DNA of 64,000 nt from positions 1,239,518-1,303,517 of the forward strand of contig CALSLP010000001.1 of NCBI GenBank assembly GCA_943787225.1, read 5' to 3'. The number at the start of each line of letters is the position of its first letter. The stretch's first letter is position 1. Below the pieces are notes generated by a model, which did not search any database, was not told the DNA's origin, and saw nothing but the letters and a program-made list of their open reading frames with translations. Of this stretch, positions 8,516 through 18,043 are shown piece by piece. Origin of the DNA: an uncultured Alphaproteobacteria bacterium (GTDB taxonomy: Bacteria > Pseudomonadota > Alphaproteobacteria > MPNO01 > UBA2964). The translations under genes and the position numbers were made by a program.

Positions 8516-11500
8516 ATGGGTGGAAAAGAAACTGTTTTTGACCAGGCGACTCTTAAGGCCAAAATTGTGGCTCTTGAGGCTGAGGTGGCGTGTCTTAAAA
8601 ATGGCGCGGGCAAGCAAGCTTCAAACGATAAACTATTCCATCAGTTTGCCGGGCTGACCGGTGACGCGGTATTCGTCCAGGATGATAATCAACGGATCGT
8701 CTATATTAACGCCGCGGGCATCGCGTTATTTGGGGCCGCTACTCCAGATGAGATCATCGGTACTTTGGCGACCAGCTATGTACACCCGGATGTCCGCAAC
8801 GCGATAGGTCAAGAATATGACAATGTCCTAATAGGGACCGCCGCCATTGAGCTCAATGAGCAACCCTGGATCCGGGTAGATGGCACAGGATATATCGCTG
8901 ACGTCTCTGCCACACTAACTCTGTGGCACGATGAGCCGGCTGTTTTAACGATTGTTCGCAATGTGTCGGATCGGATACAGGCGCGGGAAAAACTGGATTC
9001 TCTTGAGGCGCAACACAATCGCTCCGAACAAAGGCTCCGCGAAGCGATTGATGCCATGTCAGAAGGGTTCGCGCTTTTTGATGCCGAGGATCGATTAGAG
9101 ATCTTTAACAAGCGCTACGCGGAGGATATTTGGTCGTCTTGTCCGGAAGAAGTCCAGATTGGGCGAAGCTTCGATGAGCTTGTGGACCTGGCGCTGCAAA
9201 CCGGCCTGTGGGATGGCGCTGACCTGTCCAGAGACGAGATCGCTGAGAAGGCGCGAAAACGACACAAAAATTTACCGTCAGTTTCAGAGATTCTTTATCC
9301 GTCTGGTCGATGGAAAAGACAGAGCAAGAAACGCACCCGTGAAGGCGGCGTTGTTGGTGTCTATTCCGACCTGACAGAGATTAAGCAGCGCGAGGAAAGA
9401 TTACGCGATAGCGAAAACCTGCACCGCGAGTTGCTCGAGACCCTTCCCGACGCTGTGATTATTCATATTGATGAAAAGATCGTATTTGTTAATGCGGCGG
9501 CCGTGAGATTGTTTGGAGCTGACTCAGCAGATCAGCTAATCGGAAAAGACTCTCTGAGCTTCGTCCCTGAAGAAGATCGCGCGATGCAGCTTGAGCGACG
9601 CGACGCTGTTCTCAGTAGGCACGATCAACTTGATCCGGCGGAGCAAAGACGCATAAGACTTGATGGCTCAATTGTCGATGTTGAAACCGTTGCAACCTTT
9701 ATTGAATGGGAGGGCGTGCCGGCATTTTTGGGGGTGGTCCGTGATATTACAGCCCGTAAGGACGCTGAGGCAGCTTATGCGGAAACTGAAAGACGCTTCA
9801 GCGCTGTAACCGACAACATGCCCGGCGCAGTCTTTCAACGGGTGATGGAGCCGTCCGGGAAACTCACTTTTAGTTATGCCAGTGCCGGTATTAAGGAAAT
9901 TACCGGATTATCGCCCGATGAATTACGAGGCGAACTTTCTCCTTTTATCGACCTTATCCGCCCCGATTTTCGCGACGAGTATCTTTGCAAACTACAAGAG
10001 TCGGCAGAAAACCTTACGCCGCATTCGATGGAAATACCGCTGATTAAAAAGGATGGTACCGCCACCTGGCTGAGATCTATGGGGCGCCCTCATCCGCGCG
10101 ACGACGGCGCGATCGTTTGGGATGGCGTGGTCATGGATGTAACTGAACAGCGACAAATCGAGGAAAGCGCCCGTCAGGCGCATCTTTGGTTGCTGCAGGC
10201 TATTGATACAATGCCCGACGGATTTATGTTGTGGGACAAGGAGGACCGGTTGGTCCTCTGGAATCACCGTGTAATGACCTATCACCCCGACCCCGTGGTT
10301 ATTGCCGAGGGCGCCTCGTTCGAGGATGTTGTCATCAGGATTGCCGATGCTGTTCGGGCTCGTTTTGGGGATGAAACAGCGGATGACTGGCTCGCCGAGC
10401 GCCGGCAACGGCATCAAGACGCAAAAGGTTCTTACGAATGTCGTGGCAGCGGAGATCGTTGGTATACGGTGACCGAACACCGGACACCGGAAGGATTTAC
10501 TGTTAGTTTGACCGCTGAAATTACCGATCGTCGAGAAAATGAAGCCCGGTTGCGAGAAAGTGATGAACGGTATCGGGCGCTGGTTAATCTGCTGCCCGAC
10601 GCAGTTTATGTTCATAAAGGTGGTCATATTGTGCTGTCGAATGCGGCGGCGTTGAATCTGTTTGGCGCTGAAACCTCCGAAGATTTGATGGGGAAAGAAG
10701 CGCTTAATCTAACCCACCCTGAATTTCATGAAATCGTTAAGAAACGTCGTCGTCTCGTCGTCGGAGAAGGCACCCGGACGGTCTTTATGCGTCAAAAACG
10801 CCTCCGGCTTGATGGCTCCTGGTTTTGGGCGGAAGTGGCAGCGGCAGCGATCGATTGGGAAGGTGAGCGCGGTGGCATTGTGGTCATGCGCGACATCACA
10901 GAGCAGATCAAAGTGGAAGAGGTCTTGATTACGAGTAAGGAAGAGGCCGATATCGCGAACCGCACGAAAACGGAGTTTCTCGCCAATATGAGCCACGAGT
11001 TGCGGACACCTTTGAACGCGATTATTGGCTTTTCCGATCTCATGCAGCGCGAAATGTTCGGCCCTCTCGGGAATGAGCAATATACCGATTATGCGCGTGA
11101 TATCTATCAGAGCGGCAGCCATCTCCATGATGTTATTAATGACATCCTGGATCTGTCCAAAATTGAAGATGGGAAACTCGATCTGTCAGAAGCAGAGGTC
11201 GAACTTGGTTTATGTGTGGAACGGTGTTTGCGTGTTGTCGCGCCGCGCGCAGATGAGGGTGGTCTAAAGATTGAATCGAAGATTGATGATGCTCTGCCGC
11301 GGATCACGGCTGATGAGAGAAAGATCAAGCAGATTGTGATTAATCTTCTCAGCAACGCTGTGAAGTTTACCGACAGGGGTGGATTAATTTCAGTTTCAGC
11401 ACAGTATGATCCGGACGATAGTATTGTGTTAGTCGTCCGCGATACCGGTATTGGCATCGCAGAGAAAGATCTTGCTCAGGCCCTTATGCCTTTTGGGCAG

Positions 11501-11680
11501 GTGGATAGTACGCTTAGTCGGCGTCATGAAGGAACAGGTCTTGGGTTGCCGCTTACAAAGTCACTTGTTGAGCTGCATGGCGGAACGCTATCTGTTGATA
11601 GTACGGTCGGCGTTGGAACTTCTGTTATTGTCCGTCTCCCTGCATGGCGAGCGGTTGAGCGGCCATCGGCTGCTGAATAG
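8516..11680 (+). CDS. Soluble multi-PAS sensor histidine kinase
   Basis: 1054-residue orphan histidine kinase without signal peptide or membrane helix. Six PAS-like modules are visible in series, starting near residues 40, 175, 300, 425, 555 and 685: PAS modules 1, 3 and 6 are alike (LPDAV..., INAAG/VNAAA/SNAAA, LFGA), while 2 and 5 share the PAS_7-like form (IDAMSEGFALFD, IDTMPDGFMLWD). The kinase core has the H-box MSHELRTPLNAI with phosphorylatable His827, N-box NLLSNAVKF, G1 DTGIGI and G2 GTGLGLPLTKSLVELHGG. No response regulator adjoins it. Cytoplasmic sensing of redox, light or small molecules is possible. Confidence 0.92.
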   Translation: MGGKETVFDQATLKAKIVALEAEVACLKNGAGKQASNDKLFHQFAGLTGDAVFVQDDNQRIVYINAAGIALFGAATPDEIIGTLATSYVHPDVRNAIGQEYDNVLIGTAAIELNEQPWIRVDGTGYIADVSATLTLWHDEPAVLTIVRNVSDRIQAREKLDSLEAQHNRSEQRLREAIDAMSEGFALFDAEDRLEIFNKRYAEDIWSSCPEEVQIGRSFDELVDLALQTGLWDGADLSRDEIAEKARKRHKNLPSVSEILYPSGRWKRQSKKRTREGGVVGVYSDLTEIKQREERLRDSENLHRELLETLPDAVIIHIDEKIVFVNAAAVRLFGADSADQLIGKDSLSFVPEEDRAMQLERRDAVLSRHDQLDPAEQRRIRLDGSIVDVETVATFIEWEGVPAFLGVVRDITARKDAEAAYAETERRFSAVTDNMPGAVFQRVMEPSGKLTFSYASAGIKEITGLSPDELRGELSPFIDLIRPDFRDEYLCKLQESAENLTPHSMEIPLIKKDGTATWLRSMGRPHPRDDGAIVWDGVVMDVTEQRQIEESARQAHLWLLQAIDTMPDGFMLWDKEDRLVLWNHRVMTYHPDPVVIAEGASFEDVVIRIADAVRARFGDETADDWLAERRQRHQDAKGSYECRGSGDRWYTVTEHRTPEGFTVSLTAEITDRRENEARLRESDERYRALVNLLPDAVYVHKGGHIVLSNAAALNLFGAETSEDLMGKEALNLTHPEFHEIVKKRRRLVVGEGTRTVFMRQKRLRLDGSWFWAEVAAAAIDWEGERGGIVVMRDITEQIKVEEVLITSKEEADIANRTKTEFLANMSHELRTPLNAIIGFSDLMQREMFGPLGNEQYTDYARDIYQSGSHLHDVINDILDLSKIEDGKLDLSEAEVELGLCVERCLRVVAPRADEGGLKIESKIDDALPRITADERKIKQIVINLLSNAVKFTDRGGLISVSAQYDPDDSIVLVVRDTGIGIAEKDLAQALMPFGQVDSTLSRRHEGTGLGLPLTKSLVELHGGTLSVDSTVGVGTSVIVRLPAWRAVERPSAAE

Positions 11681-11684
11681 CGGA

Positions 11685-12938
11685 CTAGGGCGTCTGCAAA
11701 AATGCCAGGTTGAGTCCGTTTAGAATCCCGAACAATCGATCATAGGCTGCATCGAAATTCTCCGGTGTCATGTCAGCGCGGAGGACGGTAACGAGACTCA
11801 CCATATCTTGCCGTGTTTGCGTCCCGGTCATCAGGCTGAGGATGGTACATTCAGTATCTGATATCGGGAAAGAGAGCTTCAGCCCTTCCAGCTCCGCATT
11901 GAGCTGGCCAGACTTTCGGAGGGCGGCGGCGGCTTGTTTTGCATCAAGCCCGACCAGGACGGGTGCTAATTTCGGATCGCCCACTTTGGCAGTGACCCCG
12001 CCTGTGCGTGCTTCGTTTACGGCGTAAAATATGTGTGTTTTCAGCCCTCCGGTCAGCATTTCTGAAAAAGCACAGCGTTCCATCCAGGGCAGGGTGTTTA
12101 GCCGGTTCAGGAGTTTGGGATTCTTGATATAAAGCGAGGGATCATAGGCGAAGGGGGCGATGAAGGCGACGACTTTCATCCCGGCACTGCTCACATAGGC
12201 GCCCAGTTCCGGCACGGTATAGGCACGATCCTGACTGTGTAATAAGAGATCAAAAAGTCCGGCATCTCCCTCGTTGAGGTGGTCGCCAACCAACGGGTTG
12301 CGCTTTAGCCAATTGGTCGGCGGCAAGTCTTCGAGCAGGGAGCGCGCTGTTTCGACGCGGTTTACCGGTTGTTCGTCAGCAATGCCCAATGAGCGCAACA
12401 TAGATTGAGCTTGATAGACACCGGTGCGCCCATAGGGCGCGTAGACCATGAGCCCCATACCACCGTCATCGACCAGAACGCGTCTCAGGGTCCGCAATCC
12501 TTCCGCCGGTTCTGGCAGATGGTGAAGGACGCCGCAGCAATCGATGTAGTCATACGGTCCTGGCGCAATCGTTGCGATGTCGAGAAGGGACCCGGAATGA
12601 AAAATAATGTTTTTGAGGCCGCGTGCTTTGGCTCGGCTTTCTGCGATATCCCGCGAAGCTTGGGACAGATCGAGATAGGTCACCTCTCCCGGGCCACCGG
12701 TATCGGCTAATTGCTGGGCCAGCATGATGGCGGCATCACCGGTGCCGCCGCCAGCAACCAGCGCCTGAAATGGTTTGGAAAAATCCCGCCTGCCGCCAAA
12801 AACATAGTGATTCAGCTCTGCCAGCTGGCTGGGAGAACCGGTGACGAAGCGCTGTGCCTCATCAGCCGGATTGCGTGGCGGATAGGGAAACGTTTCGTAT
12901 TGTTCGCTCAGCGCCTCAACGCTATCAGATGCCGTCAT
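11685..12938 (-). CDS. Class I SAM-dependent methyltransferase, two-domain
   Basis: 417 residues. The N-terminal half carries a Rossmann methyltransferase: QALVAGGGTGDAAIMLAQ (SAM loop, about 60-77), VTYLDLSQAS (acidic residue for ribose), and DYIDCCGVLHHLPEP. The C-terminal 150 residues lack a motif I recognise but resemble the accessory region of tetratricopeptide-less peptide or protein methyltransferases. The acceptor is unknown. AGGAAA precedes the ATG. It is transcribed divergently from the RNA-methylase gene (73 bases between starts) and ends four bases after the histidine kinase stop on the other strand. Confidence 0.75.
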   Translation of the reverse strand: MTASDSVEALSEQYETFPYPPRNPADEAQRFVTGSPSQLAELNHYVFGGRRDFSKPFQALVAGGGTGDAAIMLAQQLADTGGPGEVTYLDLSQASRDIAESRAKARGLKNIIFHSGSLLDIATIAPGPYDYIDCCGVLHHLPEPAEGLRTLRRVLVDDGGMGLMVYAPYGRTGVYQAQSMLRSLGIADEQPVNRVETARSLLEDLPPTNWLKRNPLVGDHLNEGDAGLFDLLLHSQDRAYTVPELGAYVSSAGMKVVAFIAPFAYDPSLYIKNPKLLNRLNTLPWMERCAFSEMLTGGLKTHIFYAVNEARTGGVTAKVGDPKLAPVLVGLDAKQAAAALRKSGQLNAELEGLKLSFPISDTECTILSLMTGTQTRQDMVSLVTVLRADMTPENFDAAYDRLFGILNGLNLAFLQTP

Positions 12939-13011
12939 GAGTGATTTCCTGAGAGGGGTTGCGTTGGCTCGTCTGGATTCCGATAGTTATCGAAAGAAAG
13001 GTGGGTTCAGA

Positions 13012-13587
13012 ATGCGCGGATATTTTGGCATTGGTGTAGAGGGGGTCTCGAAGCCGATGAATGCAGGGAATTTGTTTCGGACGGCACATGGTTTTGGCGC
13101 TGGGTTTGTTTTTACCATCGATGCAAAATTTGACCGCGACCGTATGAAATCCGATACGTCGAATATGGCCGGACAGGTACCGTTTTATAGCTTTGACAAT
13201 GTAGAGTCGATGCGGTTGCCAGATCGCTGTTCTCTGGTGGGTATTGAATTGACGGATGATGCTATTGAGCTACCGAGTTTTAGACATCCGCGCAATGCCG
13301 CCTATGTATTGGGCATGGAACGCGGTAGCCTGTCACCTTTGCTGCAGGAGTGTTGTGATCATATCGTCAAAATTCCGACACAATTTTCACTGAATCTTGC
13401 AACGGCAGGCGCTATTGTCATGTATGATCGTTTATCGACTCTCGGTCGGTTTGGCGGGCGTCCGGTTGTTCCGGGCGGCCCGGTAGAGCCGTTGCCGGAA
13501 CACGCGTTTGGCGACCCCGTCTGGAAAAAGAAGGAGCGCCGTCGTAAAAAGATGGCTGTGTCTGATGCGACCAGCGATAAGGAATAG
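13012..13587 (+). CDS. TrmH/SpoU-family RNA 2'-O-methyltransferase
   Basis: 191-residue SPOUT-fold enzyme. Motif 1 is NAGNLFRTAHGFGAGFVF, motif 2 YVLGMERGSLS, and motif 3 IPTQFSLNLATAGAIVMYDR, the residues that form the knotted SAM site. The C-terminus is strongly basic (KKKERRRKKM), fitting RNA binding. It should methylate a ribose of tRNA or rRNA, but the target is not deducible. The frame is open from 12937, but I place the start at ATG 13012 because AAAGGTGGG lies just upstream and the family begins here. Confidence 0.85.
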   Translation: MRGYFGIGVEGVSKPMNAGNLFRTAHGFGAGFVFTIDAKFDRDRMKSDTSNMAGQVPFYSFDNVESMRLPDRCSLVGIELTDDAIELPSFRHPRNAAYVLGMERGSLSPLLQECCDHIVKIPTQFSLNLATAGAIVMYDRLSTLGRFGGRPVVPGGPVEPLPEHAFGDPVWKKKERRRKKMAVSDATSDKE

Positions 13588-13611
13588 AAAAGAACACAAG
13601 GATTTAAGGCA

Positions 13612-14133
13612 GTGCAAACGAAAACAATCTCACCCTTGGCGGTATTTCTAGCCGGGTTTGTGGTGTTTGGGGCAGGACCAGCCCAAAGCGCTGGCGTGAA
13701 ATCCGCTCAGGTTTTCAAGGACTGGTCGGTTCATGTCATTGGTAAAAAGAAAAAGAAGATCTGTTATCTCCATGGCGAGCCTAAAAAATCAGCAGGCAAA
13801 TATAAGCGGCGGGGCCCGACTTATTTGCAGGTCACCCACCGCGTCGCTGACCCTGTCCGGAACGAAGTGTCGATTACCGCTGGCTATAGCTACAAAAAAG
13901 GTAGTGACGTGAAGGTCAATATCGATGACAAGACTTTCTCAATGTTTGTCGACGGGAGCAATGCTTGGGCACGAGATGCGCGCGGTGATTCTGAACTCGT
14001 TAAGGCAATGCGTGCCGGCAAATCAATGATTGTTAGCGGGACCTCTGGTCGTGGCACGGTGACCAAAGATCGATATTCGCTCGCCGGATTTACAGCGGCT
14101 CATAAGGCCATCAACAAAGCCTGCGGCAAATAA
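13612..14133 (+). CDS. IalB-family periplasmic protein
   Basis: 173-residue secreted protein. A signal peptide (residues 1-26, ending AQSAG) precedes the invasion-associated-locus-B fold: KDWSVHVI, ICYLHGEPKK, YLQVTHR, EVSITAGYSYKKGSDVKVNIDDKTF and the closing GFTAAHKAINKAC. Two cysteines (in KICYL and NKACGK) probably pair. The domain is widespread in alphaproteobacteria, with an ill-defined envelope role outside Bartonella. The start is GTG at 13612, 24 bases after the RNA-methylase stop, with AAGGATTTAAGG upstream. Confidence 0.85.
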   Translation: MQTKTISPLAVFLAGFVVFGAGPAQSAGVKSAQVFKDWSVHVIGKKKKKICYLHGEPKKSAGKYKRRGPTYLQVTHRVADPVRNEVSITAGYSYKKGSDVKVNIDDKTFSMFVDGSNAWARDARGDSELVKAMRAGKSMIVSGTSGRGTVTKDRYSLAGFTAAHKAINKACGK

Positions 14134-14226
14134 TAATTTATCATCGCTACGTTGCCTGACAGCGCTGATCGCGCTAGGTCGGGGCATAACAATATTTCAA
14201 AGATTTAAAAGAGTCAGGAGAAGACA

Positions 14227-15012
14227 ATGAGCACAGGGTTTGACGCTAACACGGCCTATAGCATGAAAGACAAGGTTGTCATCGTCACCGGTGGCGGCAC
14301 CGGTATCGGCAAGGTTTACAGCCAACGCTTGGCCGAGAGTGGTGCCAAGGTCGTGCTCGCTGATATCGCCGCTGATGAGGCCAATGATGTTGCGGCCCAG
14401 ATTCGAGAGTCTGGCGGGCAGGCGCTTTCCGTGCCGACTGATGTGACGGATGAAGACGCCGTTCAGGCGATGGCCGATGCCGCTGTGAAGGAATTTGGCG
14501 GCATTGATGGGTTGGTCAATAACGCCTCCCTCATGAGTGTGTTGCCGCGAGGTGACTGGTTTGAGATTTCAGTCGATCGTTGGGATTCTGTTATGGCCGT
14601 CAATCTGAAGGGCATCTTCCTGTGCAGCCGCGCGGTGTACCCCCATATGCAAAAACGCGGCGGTGGCAGTATCGTCAACATTTCCTCCGGACGTATTTGG
14701 GAGGGCAATCCCAACCGGCTTGATTACACAACGTCAAAAGCGGGCGTTGTTGGGCTGACGAGGGCGCTGGCGCGTGAGGTAGGTGATGACAAGATCAGCG
14801 TCAATGCCATCACGCCGGGCTTTACGTTGAGTGAAACTCAAATGTCGTCTTCATCGTCAAACTATCTCGGCGGCAAAGATGATGGAAAATGCTTTAAACG
14901 ACCGCAAACACCTGATGATCTGGTCGGCGCGGTGATCTTTCTGCTGAGCGGGGCCGCGGGCTTTATCACGGGCCAGACTGTCAACGTAGATGGTGGCATG
15001 TATATGCATTAA
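14227..15012 (+). CDS. Short-chain dehydrogenase/reductase (SDR)
   Basis: Classical 261-residue SDR. TGGGTGIGK (residues 19-27) is the cofactor loop, with LADIAADE after strand 2 favouring NAD(H); NNAS, then Ser-Tyr-Lys in NISSGRIWEGNPNRLDYTTSK form the active site. It should oxidise an alcohol or reduce a ketone; substrate unknown. CAGGAGAAGACA precedes the ATG. An MFS transporter gene follows after 51 bases, so the pair may import and process one compound. Confidence 0.9.
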   Translation: MSTGFDANTAYSMKDKVVIVTGGGTGIGKVYSQRLAESGAKVVLADIAADEANDVAAQIRESGGQALSVPTDVTDEDAVQAMADAAVKEFGGIDGLVNNASLMSVLPRGDWFEISVDRWDSVMAVNLKGIFLCSRAVYPHMQKRGGGSIVNISSGRIWEGNPNRLDYTTSKAGVVGLTRALAREVGDDKISVNAITPGFTLSETQMSSSSSNYLGGKDDGKCFKRPQTPDDLVGAVIFLLSGAAGFITGQTVNVDGGMYMH

Positions 15013-15063
15013 GGTGACTGGGCAAATACCCGCTATTCTACCTTTCGTCTTATTGGAGCCCTA

Positions 15064-16419
15064 ATGGCCGACGCCCCAGAACCGACCGGCAAACCCGGTA
15101 TGAAAAAGAACGTTGCTTTGCTGGCACTGTGTCAGGCTTTGTTTAACAGCTCGACCGGTGTCGTTCTTTCAGTATCGGCGCTGGTCGGGCTGGCCCTGGC
15201 CTCCGACAAGTCTCTGGCAACATTGCCACAGGCTTTGCAGTGGGAGGCCACCGCCGCGTTCTCAATTCCTTTGGCGATGATTATGCGTCGGTTTGGTCGC
15301 CGCACCGGGTTTATCTTTGGCGCGTTGATGGGCTCCTTTGGTGCCATCATTGCGGCAGCGGCAATATTCCAGGGATCTTTTGAACTCTATCTTGTGGCGA
15401 TCATTTTCTTTGGTGCCTACACGATTTCGGGCCAGACGTATCGATTTGCCGCCGCGGATGTTGCCGATGAGAAATGGCATGGCATCGCGATTTCTCTGGT
15501 CATTGGTGGTGGCGTGCTGGCGGCATTCATTGGCCCGGAAATATCCAAATGGACCCATGATGTTTCCAGCTTGTGGCTTGGCAATGAGAGCTTTGCCAAG
15601 GTCATAGAGTTTATCTGTGGTCCCGGAATTGCGGCTTCGGCGACGGTTACGCCAGGTCAAAATCCACCCTATCAGTTTGGCGGCACATTTATTGTGCTCG
15701 CCTTCTTGCCGATCCTTTTGATTTTCATGGTCTCACTGGTCGGATTCCCGAAAAAGGAAGAGCAGAAATTTGAGAATTCGGGTCGTCCCTTAGGCGAACT
15801 GCTGCGTCAGCCTGGCTATGTCGTTGCGGTGCTTTGTGCCGTGATCGGGTGGGGCGTCATGGTGTTGATGATGGCGGCGACCCCCCTCGCCATGGTTCAG
15901 GAATATGGCCATACCTTCGTCGATACGGCCTTTATCGCGCAGTGGCATATGTTCGGTATGTTCGCGCCGTCCTTCTTTACAGGCTCGTTGATCAAAAAAT
16001 TTGGCTTGCTGAATGTCCTGCTGGCCGGTCTGGTGTTGTCGAGTACCGCGGCGTTGATCGGGATGTCAGGCGGGACGATCCAGCATTTCTGGTTTGCCAA
16101 TATTTGTGTCGGTTGCGGCTGGAACTTCCTGTTTGTCGGGGCCACGCATCTTTTGACCAAGATGTACCGCCCGGAAGAAAAGGCGAAAGCCCAGGGCATG
16201 AATGACTTTATGGTCTTCCAGTCGGTTGCCGCGTTTTCATTATCTGCTGGTTTGCTGCAGAACAGCGTCGGTTGGACGACGGTTTGCATGTTACTGTTGC
16301 CCTGTGTCGCGATCGTGTTTGTGGCGGTGCTGTATCTCAAGTTTGTGCCAGGGGCAGCGCCGCCAGGGCTCGGTCGCCCGCCAGACCGGCGGCCGCTGAA
16401 TAAAGAATGTTTCCCGTGA
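15064..16419 (+). CDS. MFS transporter
   Basis: 451-residue membrane protein with about twelve helices. The loop after helix 2 reads [20 protein letters not shown], the classic MFS signature; an extracellular loop of about 40 residues ([16 protein letters not shown]...) separates the halves, and [12 protein letters not shown] is the equivalent loop in the second half. [18 protein letters not shown] in the second half also fits uptake-type MFS proteins. Substrate unknown. TTGGAG lies upstream. It follows the SDR gene and precedes rlmN by 28 bases. Confidence 0.87.
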   Translation: MADAPEPTGKPGMKKNVALLALCQALFNSSTGVVLSVSALVGLALASDKSLATLPQALQWEATAAFSIPLAMIMRRFGRRTGFIFGALMGSFGAIIAAAAIFQGSFELYLVAIIFFGAYTISGQTYRFAAADVADEKWHGIAISLVIGGGVLAAFIGPEISKWTHDVSSLWLGNESFAKVIEFICGPGIAASATVTPGQNPPYQFGGTFIVLAFLPILLIFMVSLVGFPKKEEQKFENSGRPLGELLRQPGYVVAVLCAVIGWGVMVLMMAATPLAMVQEYGHTFVDTAFIAQWHMFGMFAPSFFTGSLIKKFGLLNVLLAGLVLSSTAALIGMSGGTIQHFWFANICVGCGWNFLFVGATHLLTKMYRPEEKAKAQGMNDFMVFQSVAAFSLSAGLLQNSVGWTTVCMLLLPCVAIVFVAVLYLKFVPGAAPPGLGRPPDRRPLNKECFP

Positions 16420-16447
16420 GCGTCTCGGCGCTCTATATAGTGCCGTT

Positions 16448-17602
16448 ATGCCGGATTCTCAGGACATCATAATTCAAGAAACGCCTCTGGCGCCCGCCGT
16501 GCCCGTGGCGGCGGGGCAGGTTAACCTCATTGGCTTAAGCCGTCAGGAGCTGGAGGACACGGTTGTCGGATTTGGCTTGCCCAAATTCCGCGCCAAGCAA
16601 ATCTGGCACTGGCTCTATCACCGAGGCGCCAAGTCGTTTGATGAAATGACGACCCTGTCGAAGAGGGCCCGCGAACAGTTTGCCGAACGCTGCATTATCG
16701 CCCGGCCTGGCGTGGTCAATGAGCAGCTTTCCGAAGATCACACCCGGAAATGGCTGCTCGGTGTGCCCGGCGGTGGCGAGGTTGAAACCGTCTATATCCC
16801 TGAGAAAGATCGCGGTGCGCTGTGTATCTCTTCTCAGGTCGGCTGTGCGCTAAGCTGCAAGTTCTGCCATACCGGGACCCAACCTTTGATGCGGAACCTG
16901 ACATCGGCTGACATCGTCGGACAGATGCTGGTCGCGCGCGACACCTATAACGAATGGCCGAGCCCCCGTGGCGGACGGCTGCTATCCAACATCGTGATGA
17001 TGGGTATGGGCGAGCCCTTGCTGAATTATGACAATGTCAAAAAAGCCCTGACTATCATCATGGATCAGGAAGGTATCTCAATTTCCAAACGCCGGATCAC
17101 CCTGTCGACTGCCGGGTATGTGCCGAACATGCAGCGCTGTGGTGAAGAGCTGAATGTGAACCTTGCTGTTTCGTTACATGCGGTGCGCGATGATCTGCGT
17201 GATGAGATTGTACCGATCAACAAGAAGTTCCCGATCAAGGTCTTGCTGGATGCCTGCCGTGCCTATCCGGGTTCCAACAACGCACGGCGCATCACGTTTG
17301 AGTATGTGATGTTGAAGGATGTGAATGATTCTGAAGCCGATGCCCGAGAGTTAGTACGGCTGATGAAAGGCATTCCGGCCAAGATCAATCTGATCCCCTT
17401 CAATGCCTGGCCGGGGGCGCCGTTTGAATGTTCCGATGGCGCGACGATTAATCGCTTCGCGGAGATTGTGAATGATGCGGGTTATTCGGCCCCGGTGCGG
17501 GTGCCGCGCGGCCGCGATATTCTGGCGGCCTGTGGTCAACTTAAATCTGCCAGTGAGCGGGCGAAGCGGAAATCGCAGGAAGCCCCCGCCGCGACGACAT
17601 GA
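16448..17602 (+). CDS. rlmN: Dual-specificity RNA methyltransferase RlmN
   Basis: 384-residue radical-SAM enzyme that methylates C2 of A2503 in 23S rRNA and of A37 in some tRNAs. The [4Fe-4S] motif is Cys133-x3-Cys137-x2-Cys140 (CALSCKFC); [26 protein letters not shown], and the methyl-carrying cysteine region [13 protein letters not shown] are all present. A 25-residue N-terminal extension precedes the usual start, near LIGLSRQEL. Its stop overlaps the start of the next small membrane-protein gene by four bases (ATGA). Confidence 0.96.
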   Translation: MPDSQDIIIQETPLAPAVPVAAGQVNLIGLSRQELEDTVVGFGLPKFRAKQIWHWLYHRGAKSFDEMTTLSKRAREQFAERCIIARPGVVNEQLSEDHTRKWLLGVPGGGEVETVYIPEKDRGALCISSQVGCALSCKFCHTGTQPLMRNLTSADIVGQMLVARDTYNEWPSPRGGRLLSNIVMMGMGEPLLNYDNVKKALTIIMDQEGISISKRRITLSTAGYVPNMQRCGEELNVNLAVSLHAVRDDLRDEIVPINKKFPIKVLLDACRAYPGSNNARRITFEYVMLKDVNDSEADARELVRLMKGIPAKINLIPFNAWPGAPFECSDGATINRFAEIVNDAGYSAPVRVPRGRDILAACGQLKSASERAKRKSQEAPAATT

Positions 17603-18043
17603 GCGAGCCTGAATTTCGTCTCGGCGTTTCGTTTATCGCCGGTCTTGTCATGTTGTGGCCGCTGTGGCGCATTTTTGTCCGGACTGGCAAATCACCTGCG
17701 TGGGCCTTCTTGGTCTTTATGCCGATCCTTGGCTGGCTGGCGATCTATCTGATCCTGGCATTGTCGAAATGGCCCGCAATCCCTCCCGATAATGAGGAGG
17801 CTCGGATAGTGCAGGGCGTGCCCCATCAGTCTCTGGACAATGGTCGTACTGGCGATTGCTGTCGTGATCCCGGTCTGGACCGCGACGGTCATCATGCGCA
17901 AGGCTGGCTTTTCGCCATGGTGGGGTCTGTTAAATGCGATTCCGCTGGTGAGCCTGATTGTCGTCTGGGTGTTTGCCTTTGTGGATTGGCCCAACCTCCC
18001 CGCTAAAACCGCTGAGGAGCCATCAGAGGACGGCAACGCTTAG
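17599..18043 (+). CDS. Duplicated small membrane protein, apparent one-base frameshift
   Basis: Two similar hydrophobic units lie in different frames: [20 protein letters not shown] then [15 protein letters not shown]... ending SKWPAIP, and [20 protein letters not shown] then [15 protein letters not shown]... ending VDWPNLP. Removing one C from CCCC at 17821-17824 joins them into a single 147-residue protein with internal duplication; otherwise the first unit carries a meaningless 70-residue tail and the second starts at ATG 17840 with a poor ribosome-binding site. Each unit has two membrane helices. Function unknown. It overlaps rlmN by four bases. Confidence 0.55.
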
